Shown here piece after piece: positions 1 through 12,310 of a DNA stretch of 64,000 nucleotides. The notes under the pieces are model-generated. The model saw only the letters and a program-made list of their open reading frames with translations, had not been told where the DNA came from and searched no databases. The position numbers were made by a program, and so were the translations under genes. The stretch is taken from contig KN817534.1 of NCBI GenBank assembly GCA_000827495.1, positions 384,653 to 448,652 on the forward strand, in the 5' to 3' direction. This DNA comes from Hypholoma sublateritium FD-334 SS-4 (lineage: Eukaryota > Basidiomycota > Agaricomycetes > Agaricales > Strophariaceae). Within the stretch, counting starts at the first letter, position 1. Each line of letters opens with the position of its first letter.

Positions 1-143
1 TCTACGTCCTGAAGTGCAGTGCTACCCGCATCTTCGTCCCATGGGTCATCCATTCGAACAGATATGTGGTCACTGGTGCCGATGATCTCGAGCAAGCGTC
101 ACTTGAGCGCCACGGTCAGTGGCTGAATCTAGTTGAAGTTTGA
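1..143 (+). CDS. possible C-terminal end of a protein gene cut by the window edge
   Basis: From base 3 a frame stays open for 46 codons and stops with TGA at 141-143, ending in the residues WLNLVEV. The sequence after the stop turns AT-rich, as expected of a 3' UTR. No family is recognised. Forty-six open codons can arise by chance, so this is only a candidate for the last exon of a gene that begins to the left of the window. Confidence 0.3.
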   Translation, partial: YVLKCSATRIFVPWVIHSNRYVVTGADDLEQASLERHGQWLNLVEV

Positions 144-824
144 ACGAGTGGATGTTTTGATGAGCAAACTCCGGCGTGATGTGAACATTGGGAGTTCCCT
201 CCGATAAGTACGTAATCTGGCTCAAATGACTACGATCTAAATATTTATGGAGGGAAATTGAGCGGCCACATGTTCTCCTTTCTACCTTCCTTTTTTTTTA
301 GTCGAACCTCGCAAGAAGATCGCTATTTGTAAGCCTAGTCCGTGGATTTATGATTTAGCAAACGAGTCTAAAACATCACTAACGACTTCAGATTCTTCCC
401 AAAATTTCCGTATGCATCAAACTGTACTTATGCATGCATTCACCAGCACCCACTACTTTCGACTCTTCGAGTCTAAATAAAACTTAGCTTCTTTCAAAAG
501 GTGTTACTTAAAATAGGATAAAATTGTAGCCAAATTGGGTTGTCAAAGGCTGCCAAGCCGAGGCATCGCGAAAAAGTGAAATCAGGGGTGGCTTCCTCCA
601 TTCGTCTTTCACACCGAACTATCATCCGTTTCCAAGGGCAGCTGGCTGTGCGGACTGCTCAAAACGAGGTTCGCGCTGTGTATTCTTCTGCTCCTGATCG
701 CCCATCATTGACGCGCTGCACACCCAGATTCCATGAATTACAGACTCCTCTGGCTGGCACGAATTTTCTGAAACGTATGATAACGCTGTGAAACGTCGAC
801 TTACGAACTTCTCTGTCAAACTAG
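144..824. other. intergenic region, no gene seen
   Basis: AT-rich sequence with short T runs (for example near 290-300). No reading frame with splice support or recognisable protein pattern on either strand. It probably holds the 3' UTR of the left-hand gene and the promoter of the gene at 825; I see no convincing TATA element. Confidence 0.4.
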
Positions 825-2962
825 ATGGCTGCGGTCTATCTTCACAATGAAATTTTCGCTGGAAGCCCCTCACAACCTCGCGATATACAAGAACACTCAA
901 GAAACATATCTACTATCTCCAGCGCGACCCTTGTAACAAATACAACGCTACACTCTCAGCCCCATGAGCCACTTCTCCAGCAGACTGCTCTTCATGTCAC
1001 TGCTCAAACAGAAACTTATAATCCTTACCCACCACATAACTTAGCTGGGCCATCAACACACCTGCGGTGGGGTGATACCCCAGTCGTCCAATCCGAACCC
1101 AAATCACTAAACGAGAAGAGCCGCTGGGATGTAATTCGGAGAGAGTCAACGAGATGGTCCAAGATTGTAACGGTGATACTGGACATCCTGATTGGTGAGT
1201 ATTCTTTCTCTGTCGCCTCTGGGTGCCACTTTTGTCTATTTATGGCGCGTTAATCGTCCATTCGTTCTCTGAACGCTGATTGTCAAACTTCATTTAGCTG
1301 CTTGGTCCATTTATAACACCATTCGCTACTTCATCGCTTTCACAGTTTATGACCGTACTAATACTCCTAGAGGGCAGTCGCTCAGTTTTGCCTTGGGGAC
1401 ATGTACAGGGATTGCATTGGGCCTTATTTTATGCTCGAAAACACTCTTTCTCGTCAAGCACAGACTACTCCACTGCGCCCAGTCATTCAGATACCTCACA
1501 CGGACATGTTGCGTACTGCGCTACCTGTCCTCCCTTTTTATCCTCACCCCAGCCATCGTAAACTTCGTCTTTCTATTCGTTTGGAGGAACTCTTCGAATT
1601 CCCATTACAATGTTCACGATCGCTGTCATTCATTCGATATCGATATTGTATGGTCGGCGTCGCGGGGGACATGCTCTGGGAAATCTTCGCCATGGGGCGT
1701 TTGGCTCGCTATATCTTGCATCCGCCTTGTATTGACCTTGGCTGTCCCGGTAAGTTTCGAAGCTGCCGCTTTATTCGATCATTCATGTCAATTGTTAAAA
1801 TTGCCTATAGGCTGTCTACCATGTTGTCTCCTTGACACATCTGGACCACCCTCGACGGCCGCTGCATCATCGGTTGCGCTCCGAGTCCTATCCCTCTGCA
1901 CCCATCACGTCACGCAATGGTTCATCCTCAACTGCAGTAACACTATCAGAGAATTCCGACCCAAACCACGACCTCAGTACTCGTCATCAAACCTCAGATA
2001 CCACATTGGGAGACTCATACCGCCCTCCAAGCAGACTAAGCCGCGCACGCTCTCATTCCTCAGGAGTATCGGACACGACTACTCCCACAAAATCTATCCG
2101 CTCAGGCTACAGGTCGTCGCCACCTGATGTAGATGACGAACAGAATGCGCACTTCCAGTCGTTATTCAACCAGATATCTCAAGAAACAGATGATGCGTTG
2201 AACTTCGCTGCTTCGGATCACGCTCCTTCCCCAGAAACGACCCGGGAACACGGCCCTTCTCCAACTCCCTCCCACCCTCCTGGCCTTCAGAATTCGTACC
2301 ACAATGCACACTATGCGAGTGACGACGACGACGACGATTATGACGTTTGCAATGACGCCTCACGATTCCACGGAAATAACAGCAACATCTACAACCTCCC
2401 ACCCGTTGCCCCAGTCCTTGGTTACAACGAATTTGGCATGCCGTACCCACCAGACCAGGACATGCGCATGCTCAACGGGTTCATCCGACGCATGCCGACA
2501 ATCGAATCGATGGGCTCCGGCGAGATTACTATGAGTATCACCGGTTCAACGCGCCTGGGCGGCAGCATGCACACGTCGAGCCGGCCGCCCACGCGCAATA
2601 CGTTGCTTTCTTTCACCAGCAGCATGGATTACGACATAGGGAGCAGCGCTCCGCCCAGCCGCCCGAACAGCTTTTCCGCGCGCGCGGTTGCCGCGGGCTT
2701 ATCCCCCAACAACTCTAACAGCAACTCTAATGGCTCGTCCGAGCACGGCGAGCTCCTCGGGCGACCCGAGTTCGCCATGCAGCGGGTGTCCAGCCCGACT
2801 AGCTACCTTGAATTCCCTGACGGCGGGCCCCGTGGTGCGGCGCTCGACACGCACTCGAGCAGCGGGAGCCGCGGGACGACTATGTCGTATCATACCGCGA
2901 CAATGGGCAGCTCTAGCGATTCTCACCCGATATCGCTGCGGTCCCCGGGCATCTCCCAATAG
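825..2962 (+). CDS. multi-pass membrane protein with long Ser-rich cytosolic tail
   Basis: Three exons (825-1194, 1298-1749, 1811-2962) join with consistent phase (GTGAGT..TAG, GTAAGT..TAG) into 657 residues. A polar N-terminus of about 115 residues is followed by four hydrophobic segments between about residues 115 and 290, starting near ILDILIAAWSIY and ending near LTLAVPAVYHVV. The remaining 370 residues are Ser/Pro/Asn-rich and probably disordered, with an acidic run of aspartates coded by GAC repeats near 2325. This layout fits a conserved but uncharacterised fungal integral membrane protein. I cannot assign a function. The start at 825 is the first in-frame ATG before the hydrophobic part. 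It stands alone, 1.4 kb before the CDC20-like pair. Confidence 0.75.
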
Positions 2963-4409
2963 CACAGATGGCACATGGGGTATATCTGCACGATTACGCG
3001 CTGCGCAGCATTGCTATGCGCATATCTTCTTTACCCTTCGCCGTTCATGCTTCGCCGTTTATGCTTCTACATGGCTCACTACCATCTATTCAATGCTTAA
3101 ATTGGATTATACCTCTTTCGGATTCAACACATCTACCCTCACTCTACTACCTTGCATTACACGGATCGCGGACTTGCGTCGGAATAAACACCCTACATAT
3201 TATGAGGAAAGGATATATGTATATTGTAATATACTCCCAGAAATCTGAACATACTCCATTGGCGTGAGACCACTGTCGGTCGGTCGTCTGTGGTGAAATA
3301 GAGGATGTCGCCTTTCCACGCCCGCTCGCTCGGCGTGTATGGGCGCCAGCTCGCTTAACGTAAGCGGCCCGCGATCTGAGAGCAAGCACAAGCAAGAACA
3401 GATCGATGAAAGCTGGGAATGGCATTGGTACATAGTGGCTTCCATTTGGACCAACTTATTAATATACTCACACCCGTTCTTTCTCTATGCCAACCAAGCA
3501 TAACTTCGTCATACTCTTGTACCTCCCCCAACTTATACTGCAGCATGATTTATGGACCATGGTCGTGGTTGCACTAAGTAGTCGACAAAGAGCATGTTGG
3601 ATTTTACATGACAGAAAAAAATTAGATTCTATTATTTTTTCTGAATTTGGAATCATCAGCAAAGTCAGGGCCCACTGTACAGGCTACAGAGCACTGTGCA
3701 GATGGGGACCTATTTTTTTTTTTTTTTTTTTTTTTGATTCATCGTTTATACTCTACGGTGGCGAACCATATGGTGGAGTGTAAACTATACAAGTAAGGTA
3801 CTATCTATATGATTACTGCGAAGTAGATGCTGCAACAACAAGTATGGTTCCCGAAGGAACTGGGGACCTATACTATGGCACTGGGGGATGCTATACAGCA
3901 CTGCATAGTGTCCCCTAGTGTAAGTACCCCAGTGGCAGTTTTGGCCCCCCCAAACCCAGACATTGCTGATGAAGCTGATCACCGCAGCTTTGGATCCTGC
4001 AGAAATATTACAGTACAAGATCAGCCTCGCTTCGCTGCGGCAAAGATCTTGCATTATTAATAAGGAAAAAATCAAGAACCAGGAAAGCTTTGCCCTTCGA
4101 AAAGGAAGGAAAAATTCTGGACAAACGAAGCGTTTCATAACTACAAGTATATGAGAGCCGCGGTGGCTGCGCGTCGACACATGTGCATGATCCACGAACG
4201 CGATCACGTGAATGATAGTTGATAACTTTGAAAGTTTGATGATGTCATCAAAACCTGAGCTTGACTCCTGAATTTGTCCTGAATGTTGCTTGAATGAGCA
4301 TGACATTTCTTTCCTCCACAACTAGCTCGAACGCAGCCACCACCAGTTTAAAGAATAGTCTCATATATAATCTTATAACGTCGTCAGCATATGTCTGATT
4401 CTTTTACGT
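2963..4409. other. intergenic region with a T23 homopolymer
   Basis: About 1.4 kb with no supported gene. It contains an uninterrupted run of 23 T at 3713-3735. Short open frames on both strands lack splice or protein support. The right end must contain the promoter of the CDC20-like gene at 4410. Confidence 0.45.
3713..3735. repeat. T23 homopolymer
   Basis: Twenty-three consecutive T in the spacer before CDC20-like copy 1. It lies beyond the end of any supported transcript unit and could be a trace of a poly(A)-primed insertion on the minus strand; no target duplication was recognised. Confidence 0.9.
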
Positions 4410-6141
4410 ATGTCACGAATTGAAGTCCTCTCCCCATCCATTTCAGCTGACGAGAGGAGTTTCGACAGGGAAACACCCGAATGTCTTTATGAAACACCAG
4501 CCCCACAGCGTCTTGGGAAGAGAGTTCACCAATCTGTAACCAATCTACGAACACACCCTAAACGGCGGAGACTGTCGGCACCTGCATCTGCGTTGGAATT
4601 GCTGCGCGACGTGAACTTCAACACAGATGCGGAGCCGAGCCGACGGCCCAGTGCCACAGTAAGTGATATCTCAGCTCAAGTAGTTTGTGGTGTGCTCACG
4701 GGAGTGCAGACCGATCGCTTCATATCGAACAGGCCGAAGCTTTACTTACCACTTAATATCACCCCACGTACAAACCGCATCAGCAAACAGTTCGGTCTTG
4801 TGGATGACCGAGTTTTGAACTTCAAAGATGGTTCGAGCACTTATGTCCAACTCGGAGAAGACCAAAGCACAATGGCGCTCATCCGCAAGAGCGCAGCGTC
4901 ACTGTTCAACCCCAGACTGCCCAGCCGTCCGACGTCTGTAATGGAGAACCTAGATAAGCGCAGGCAGTGTCTGATGGTACTCGATAGCCCTGGCGTCCCT
5001 ATCGACTTGGAGTCTTCGCCCATTACCTGGTCCCGCCAAAACCTTATTGCTGTGGCTTGCGGCAAGGGTATCTTCTACCAGAACCTCGACACGAAGACCG
5101 TCTCGTGCCTGTGCTCTGCGAGCAGCCCTGGCTACCTGGGGGTGATTCGTTGGGGTGACGAGAGGCACGAAAGATACATGGCGGCGGGGATGTCGTCTGG
5201 ACACCTGCAAATATGGGACGCTTGTACCCAGGACGGGCTGGGGACTGCGCTTCACAGCTGGTGTGCCTCGTCGATACCCGCCGCAGTGAAGAGCTTTGCA
5301 TGGAAACATGACTTGCTCGCCGTCGGAAAAGAAGACGGAGAGGTCTCTCTGGTCGACATTCGCTGTCCACGGATTTCGACCAAGATGGTCAAGCATCGCG
5401 GCCGTGTGCTGGCGGTTGAATGGAGCGCAGATAAGTTGCATCTGGCGAGCGGGGATAGCAATGGCACAGTCTATATCTGGGACCACCGACAAACGTCTGC
5501 TCCGCTCACTAAGCTACGGCATCGGGGTAGTACAAAGGTGCGTTTTATTGTCGCGTACTAACGTAACGCCTAATTCGTTAATTAATTAAAATTGATTGAT
5601 TGCGATGTAATAGGCTCTCGCCTGGTGTCCGTGGAAGCCCGACCTTCTTGCTACGGGAAGTGCCGCGCCAGAGGGCAAAATTCGAATCTGGAGTACTTCC
5701 TCGTCTTTGTCGCCTTCTCCCGAACCTGTTGAAACGTTGCCTCTGAACACTTCTGTGTTCTCGCTTCAATGGTCGCCGCACTGCAAAGAACTGCTCAGCA
5801 CCCACGGGCCATCGTTTATTCCTGGGCCTGCCCCATCCCGCCGGACGGTTAGCTTTAGCGGCGTGCCAATAACGAAAGTGAAGACCCATCCTCAACTTAC
5901 TTACATGCCCACAGCGCTTACCAACTCAATCACCGTGCACGAGTATCCCTCTGGGAAGAGGTTGATGACTCTCCCCAATGCGCACGGGAATGAAATAACC
6001 CAGACCTGCTTGGGGCCGTCGGGCGAAAGTATATCCACCGTCTGCCCGAAGGAAGAGGCGATCAAAATATGGCAGGTGTGGAGTAAACGTCCACCTGCGC
6101 AGAAGAAGGAGAGCGCGTTTGACAGGTTTACAATTCGGTGA
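4410..6141 (+). CDS. CDC20/Cdh1-type APC/C activator-like WD40 protein, copy 1
   Basis: Exons 4410-4658, 4710-5537 and 5614-6141 give 534 residues. The first intron (51 nt, GTAAGT..CAG) is in frame and has no stop, so a naive ORF call would retain it. Residues 85-91 read DRFISNR, matching the C-box of APC/C activators (DR[YF]IPxR) except that the proline is serine. Seven WD40 repeats follow, with typical Cdc20 phrases such as NLIAVACG, HLQIWD, VYIWD, LLSTHG and AIKIWQVW. The protein ends in DRFTIR, the C-terminal Ile-Arg tail that docks Cdc20/Cdh1 on APC/C TPR subunits. Known role of the family: substrate receptor and activator of the anaphase-promoting complex in mitosis or meiosis. A divergent, perhaps meiosis-specific activator is an inference from the odd C-box. 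A paralogue follows at 6664. Confidence 0.85.
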
Positions 6142-6663
6142 ATGGCTTACGCTCGCATTTTGTATATAAATTTCCTAGCTTTCCCATTGTTCTATTCTTG
6201 CTTTAGTGCTTCGTTGGTCATGGTACAAAATGTATCTACGTAAACTATTTTATTCTATCTCTTTGAATTTCTGCTCGTGAGATTGTGAAAAATTCTCAAG
6301 ATCATTTAAGCTGGCTTCAAGCATAACCTTCAGGGAAGCATTGATGCACCAGACCCAATGGCCCGCAAACTCATAAAAATAAGTAGTGGCCGTGGCCCAC
6401 ACAATGTGGCCGACCCTCAAAGCGTACTGGGAAAGTGGATCCCCATAGACCAAAAGTAGAGGTGACTTATATAACCAAATAAACATCCGGTGGCGCGGTC
6501 ACGGTATATCTCATCTTGATTCTTTGCACCGCATGCTGTCTCTTTCCATTCCCCTCCATCGTACTATCGCGGATAAGAACCTTTTCTACCTCTTGTTTGC
6601 CACCGCTCTGAAACCGAACAACGAGACCAAGGAGTCCAAGGCTCACTACTTCGACTTACAGCG
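6142..6663. other. intergenic spacer between the two CDC20-like genes
   Basis: About 520 bases between two genes on the same strand. It holds the 3' UTR of copy 1 and the promoter of copy 2. No reading frame is supported. Confidence 0.5.
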
Positions 6664-8332
6664 ATGTCTTCTTCCAGCCAGGTCAGGGACCCGGCGGCCC
6701 CGAGCTCCTCCAGTGCGACCTTGGGCGTTCGGAAGCGTGTCAACTCGAGCGAGGAAGGTCCACTCGCTACCCCATTGCGCATGAAACGACCACGTTTATC
6801 AACTTCACTATTCGCGCCGATGCCTACCAGCACGAACAAGTTTGACTCGATTGGCTTCGGCGTAAGTACATCATCTTTCGGCCACGTCAAGTATGCTCAA
6901 CCCCTCTCCAAATAGCTCGACCGTAGTACGAGTCAAAGATTCTTTACAGAAAAAACATCAGGTAGCTTGAATGCCAGCCCTTATACTTCGCTTTCGCGCG
7001 CGAGCTCCTACGCCGATATTTCGCGTCCTCCCAGCCCAATATATGACGATGACAGCAGTCTGCTCGGTGGCGAAGCATGCTTTCAGGCGGGAATTGCGCT
7101 CATGCGCAGCGCCTCTATGTCTCTGCTTCCAACTGTCCGGTCCTACCCCGAAAACTCCGCCAATTACTTCATGGAACACACACGTACAACTTTCGACTAC
7201 ACGCTCCCTGACGCGTCGAACGCGTCAGAGGTTTCTTCGGCGCGTCTTCTCACGTGCTCTGCCTCTAATTTCGCGTATTTTACGCGCAAGAACCGTGTCT
7301 ACTACAAGAACATTTTATCCACCGACAATGCAGACATTTCGCAGTTCTGCAGGCTCACCGACACCTATGGGACTATCCGCGGGCTCGAGTGTAGCGGCGA
7401 GACCCTGGCTCTGGGGACCAGCAAAGGGAAAATTCAGATCTGGGATATCCAGGCTAAGAAGCTAAACCTTTGCTGGTCCACGTCTCAGGACATCACCGCG
7501 CTCGCATGGAACCGGTCCGTTCTCACTGTGGGCAGTAGCAATGGCAGAATCCGTCATTATGACACGCGCCTCGCGGCGGGGAAGGTGCGGGCTCAGGCAA
7601 AGAAGGTTACGCGCCACGCCCGCCAGATCACATGCCTCGCGTGGAACAAGACTGGTGAATTCCTCGCGAGTGGAGATACCGGCGGAGAAGTTCACTGCTG
7701 GCAGGAAGGCATGAACAGGCCGCTTGAAATCGGCGATGCCACTGAAACGCGTACTAAGAAGATTCAGCATTCGGGGAGAATAAACGTATGTGCCAGAGGT
7801 TGTATAATCTCGCTGTGATTGTATGCTAATTTGTGTCTGTTTCAAGGCCGTCGCGTGGTCACACAGTCAGCCTAAGACACTTGCCACCGGCGGCGAAGAT
7901 GGCATCATGCGCTTATGGAACGTCACGCCAAATAAGAGTACCGACTCGAATCAGATAGGCAAGAAACTGGAACACCGCGCCGCAATCACTGGCATCCACT
8001 TCTCCCCTCATTGCAATGAGATTTTGACTACACATGGGGCAGAGGTCGGCACGCTCACTGCTGACCAACGTTCCAACCTCACGAGGTCGGCTCAGTGGTC
8101 GCTGTCAGTACATTCCCTTCCATCGCTCCGCCACGTCGCGCTGTTTCGCCTTCCGCACGCCGTAGCGGACGCCATCGGCGATAACGTTCTCGACGCCACG
8201 GGAACGAAAGTTATTTTCGCCACGCCTTCGACCAGAAAGATAGATGTGTGTGATGTGTGGGCTAAACGAAAGGTTATTAAGAAGGCCCCAAGCTTTAGTG
8301 GCTCATCATTTATGAAATACGCAATACGGTGA
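6664..8332 (+). CDS. CDC20/Cdh1-type WD40 protein, copy 2, C-box degenerate
   Basis: Exons 6664-6861, 6916-7785 and 7847-8332, all joined at phase 0, give 517 residues. The first intron ends just before residues DRSTSQR, the position where copy 1 has its C-box; only the D-R and final R of DR[YF]IPxR remain. WD40 repeats follow with Cdc20-type phrases (IQIWDIQ, LAWNRSVLTVGSS, LAWNKTGEFLASG, LATGGEDGIMRLWN, EILTTHG). The chain ends MKYAIR, keeping the Ile-Arg APC/C-binding tail. It lies 520 bases downstream of copy 1 in the same direction, so it is a diverged tandem duplicate. Known function of the family is APC/C activation. Whether this copy still activates APC/C without a C-box is open; it may bind APC/C through the IR tail only. 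Confidence 0.82.
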
Positions 8333-9637
8333 TATTAATACAGAGTAGGGGACTTGGCTTTGGTATCCCTGTCGATTCCCTGTCGAATCTTTTGCATGGT
8401 GATAGATTGATCTCTATGGGCTAGTGAGAACGAGAATAGGGAAGATTTTTAATCCTAGTCAAACGCACAAGAACCCTTTGCTACATCTTGAAAATTTGCC
8501 ACCTCGGAATTACATGTACATGTACCTGACAATGAAAATACTGACCAATCTGATTGCAATTTTGTGCGGACTGGGATAGTTGCATTGCCCTCTACTTATA
8601 AACATTGTATAAATATCGACACTGCGCAATAAGTAATGCAAACTAAAGCGACTGGAAGCAGTAAATACCTACTAATCACACCTTTTCGCTAAGTCAACGA
8701 TGCACAGGTTGCGCATATAATACTTGGGTAAGACTTTTTGACGCGTCTAGACACCAGTGATGGCTGCGGCTCTCAAGCGCTGGTCGCATAGGCGCCGGGC
8801 GCTTACTGCAGATATTGCACATTGCGGCGGCATGTATATGTAACTCAACCCAAAATCTCTGCTTGTCTAGACGTTAATATACGTGTAAATCTCTTAGCGA
8901 GGTCGCGAGCATTACGGAAACGGACATCTGACAGGAAGGTGTGCCTCCCGCCAAGCCAACACACCCAAAACGCACCCAAGCCACATATTTCGTTGGACAT
9001 TGGGATTCAAGCTTTCCGGAGTCTACGAAACATAGAAAGTGAAACATTGAACAATAATTTAAGACCTAGATATCAGATATCAAATACTTGACCGATCATG
9101 AAGGGTATATTTCGAAAGGCCTTGTGTCCTCAATTTCCTTCTGATTGGCCTGTGCTGCATAGTAAGTGTTAAAACGTTAATCGATAATGCCGAATCGTTC
9201 GGACAGGTAACCAAACGTGTAAACCGTTCCGAGGATCATGCATCTAATGGAATCTCGGCTTTTATATTATACGTTTGCACAACCACTTGGCTTAAATGTA
9301 GGATCTGCAATATTACTCGCGAGAATCTGTTACCATTGTTCTCCACATCTGTTACTGAGCAGTGAACACCAAGAATCTTGATGAGACAAGGATGATAACC
9401 CCGTGTACCATTAGCTACATTGAGGTATGACTGCAAAACGTACGCCAACCATTGTGCCTTCCGTTCCCAGGAATCTGGAGTGTGATGTAGCAAAATGAAC
9501 ATACAAGCTCAAAGTACAATATATTACAATTCTGACAATGCAACTCAAAAGAAGACCTAACCTGAGATTTCCTTGATTATTTTAACAAATCTGCGAATTT
9601 CGAAAGGTGTGAATACTCAGCCACACTTCGAAATGAA
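8333..9637. other. intergenic region between convergent genes, no gene seen
   Basis: About 1.3 kb between the 3' ends of the CDC20-like copy 2 (+) and the Nudix gene (-). The longest frames here, up to 89 codons, have no splice or protein support. Confidence 0.45.
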
Positions 9638-10501
9638 TCATTGAGGCATATCTGAGGCGCGAGCGGATTCAGATTTTTCCGCATTTCGCCATGAGCGCGA
9701 GCGTGCCTCCCATCCCAAAGTGTCTTCGTATGCTTTCCACACATATCGGAGGACATTAACCTCCTGGCCGTAGACACGTTGTAAGGCCTCCTCGATGGTC
9801 AACAAGTGACTTTCATAATGCAACTCGTCGGGCATACCCGTTCCCGTATCTTTCACCTGATCTGTGGTTAGCCGATCCAACGACGCAGGGGGGCTCAGAA
9901 TGATACATACCGCCCCTTCAGGTATCTGGCCTGCGTACCAAGTCGTGAGATATTCGCCCCCTGCATCGATGAATCCCCCATTAGTCGTCTGCCGCGGTTG
10001 CCATGATTTGAAAGTGAGGAAGATAGGCTCAGTGTTAGGGCGGTTTTTGGCCTCCATATTTTCCGGGGGCGCTGGTTGTCGTGTAAAGTGGCACAGTGGT
10101 AAGAATGTTGCGCGGTAACCTGACTGTATGCGCGATAAGCTTCTGAACACTATGAAATATCCGCCGGTGGAGGATAATCTACACACCTCTTCATACGCCT
10201 CGCGCAACGCGGCACCCTCTAAAGTCTCGCCGATGTCCTTCCTCCCCCGTGGAAAGAACCAGTACCCGAGCTTTTGCTCGTAAACTACGACGATCTTGTG
10301 GGTATTCCGTTGAATGATTACCATGCCTACACCCAACAGGAAGTCGGACGACGCCCAGGCACTGTCTGCAACGCTGCCACTCGAGAAATTGGATAGTGGT
10401 GGCAGTGGTGGGGCCTGTGGCGGCGGACGTTGTGCTGCCTGACGTCCGCGCCCGCCGAAGATCCAGCGAGTAGTCTTCGGTTTGTTGCTCGATGCGCTCA
10501 T
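9638..10501 (-). CDS. Nudix hydrolase domain protein with two stop-free in-frame introns
   Basis: The locus is open end to end, but two introns are clear: 10186-10124 (63 nt, GTGTGT..CAG) and 9910-9857 (54 nt, GTATGT..CAG). Both are multiples of three and lack stops. Spliced exons 10501-10187, 10123-9911 and 9856-9638 give 248 residues. Splicing joins REAYEE to SGY and makes a perfect Nudix box (G-x5-E-x7-REAYEE-x-G-Y) starting at GRKDIGE, about residue 85. The unspliced frame would lack the conserved glycine. Family knowledge: Nudix enzymes hydrolyse nucleoside diphosphates linked to another group, using Mg2+ bound by the REUxEE glutamates. The substrate cannot be told from sequence. The N-terminus is Pro/Gln-rich, and no targeting signal is evident. 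Confidence 0.85.
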   Translation of the reverse strand: MSASSNKPKTTRWIFGGRGRQAAQRPPPQAPPLPPLSNFSSGSVADSAWASSDFLLGVGMVIIQRNTHKIVVVYEQKLGYWFFPRGRKDIGETLEGAALREAYEEVCRLSSTGGYFIVFRSLSRIQSGYRATFLPLCHFTRQPAPPENMEAKNRPNTEPIFLTFKSWQPRQTTNGGFIDAGGEYLTTWYAGQIPEGAVCIILSPPASLDRLTTDQVKDTGTGMPDELHYESHLLTIEEALQRVYGQEVNVLRYVWKAYEDTLGWEARSRSWRNAEKSESARASDMPQ

Positions 10502-12310
10502 AGTTGCACTAGGCGGCGAAATTGGAGAACACCGGAGGCCCGATTGTCAGCCCTTCAGCTTGCGATGTTGCTGACGTGACGGGAAACAATACCACACATT
10601 CGATCTCGCCAGAGCGCTCGCCACTGACCAGTACTGTGACGGAGACGGAGGCAAGGTTCTTGCACGCGACGTCGTAAGCAATTCTCCCGCGATCATCACA
10701 GTACTCGCCTCATTTAAGGAACCGTGACTCCAATTGCAAGTTGGCGTGCTCTGTTAATTTGCTGTTAATATACAATAGAAATAGCCTATATGCATTGTAC
10801 AATTGTCATGAACATCGTGAAGGTCGTGCGATGCGTTAAGAGGTATCAAATATAATAATCGTATATCATGACAAAATTAAAGAGGAGGGAAGGGATATAT
10901 GCATATGTGGCGTCTAGACTTCAAAGCTTCAGCTTCATATCTTATCAGATCGACACCCCTGTGATCTCAAGCGACGTCGCTAGAGGCATTAACGCTAGCC
11001 ATCATGATGCCTTTGAGCAATGGCCCGGGAAGTTGTCGGTGTATTGTCAACAGCGGAACCATTTCCGAGCAATGTACTTTACAGACCACAGGTGTTCTGT
11101 ACGTCTTAGACGAGCCCCGGAAGGTCCGGTGTATACTACATATCAAGGACATTTATTTTCTTCGAGTCCCAATAAGTATTTGACTTATAAACGACGTCGC
11201 CTTTTGGTGTGGCTTCATTCAAACCGGCCAACAAGGCAAATGAAACGTACCAGTCCACGCATTGAGGGAATGCAGACTGGAAAGTGTCTAATCAGGCCCA
11301 CTTGATGACATCAATAACTGCGCCTGGATTGGATATAATCTTCGAGCGACTCGGATGTGAGATCGCGTGGCGCTGTGCTTTCAAAATTGCAGGCCATTGA
11401 AACATTGGCGAGTTCCGAAGAGGCTTGAGCACAACTACTGATACTGGCATAGTCCTAATAATCTGATCAGTATTATAACTATAATCTCCGAACATGTTTG
11501 AACGGAGGTGTGATGTATCGAGTATAGGGCTGGGCGTTGAAGATGCGCGTGAGATTAACCTCCTGGCAGATACCACAAGATGGGGGAATAGAGGGAAACG
11601 TTGGCTCTGTTCGCCGCTCAACAGTGCCAGAAGCCCCGTTGGGCAACATCGGAGTTAGTGAGGCAAATATTTAGAGATTATTCAAACGGACTTGTAACGT
11701 TGAGGATAATGACAGCGAAACTAAACATCACAAAGACAAACATGGAAGGTATTGCCGCCGAAGAATATTTCAGAGGATGGGAAGCCCCCGTTGAATGAGA
11801 TTGGGGGTTTCAAGGGGGTTTGGTTGAGGAGTAGAGCTAGAGGGATTGGCATATGATTGATAATGTCCACCCATTTAACGCCACAGTTGCGCAGATCCTC
11901 CAAAGATCCTCGGCTGAAGTCTGAGTATCGCTTATTTTTCGTCAAGTGTATTTCGTTAAAGAAGACCTGTCCAATCAACATCTTACATTTCACATTTTTC
12001 CGGATTATTCAAGGTACATGGAACAAACATAGAACGTAATAATTGAGTGGCGGCACGTACAGCCTCGCGATTTCATTCGGCTCAATGCTGCAACTTCACC
12101 CAGAAGAAGTTCGACTACAAAGCATGGTGGCTGACTCGACGCGCAACTTCAAATTGTGTGTGGTAAAATTTAAAGGGATATGGAGGTGTTTTAGTTAGAA
12201 TTAGACGGCACTGGCAGTAACTTATATCCATTTTTCGCAGAACGCGACGTAAAAATCCCTGTCCACATTCAAAGTTCCTTCCTAATATACAAATAATGTC
12301 GTCATATACC
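10502..12310. other. intergenic region, no gene supported
   Basis: About 1.8 kb. Small frames on both strands (up to about 145 codons near 10868-11305 on + and 109 codons at 11621-11292 on -) show no domain, splice or composition support. It contains the promoter of the Nudix gene, which reads leftward, and the 3' flank of kinase-like gene A. Confidence 0.4.

Noticed and set aside
3700..3780. T23 run as the end of a retroelement insertion
   Set aside because: No element body, terminal repeats or target-site duplication could be recognised around it.
4659..4709. 17 extra residues in CDC20-like copy 1 between the N-terminus and the C-box
   Set aside because: They are coded by a perfect GTAAGT..CAG intron of 51 nt that lies exactly where copy 2 has an intron.
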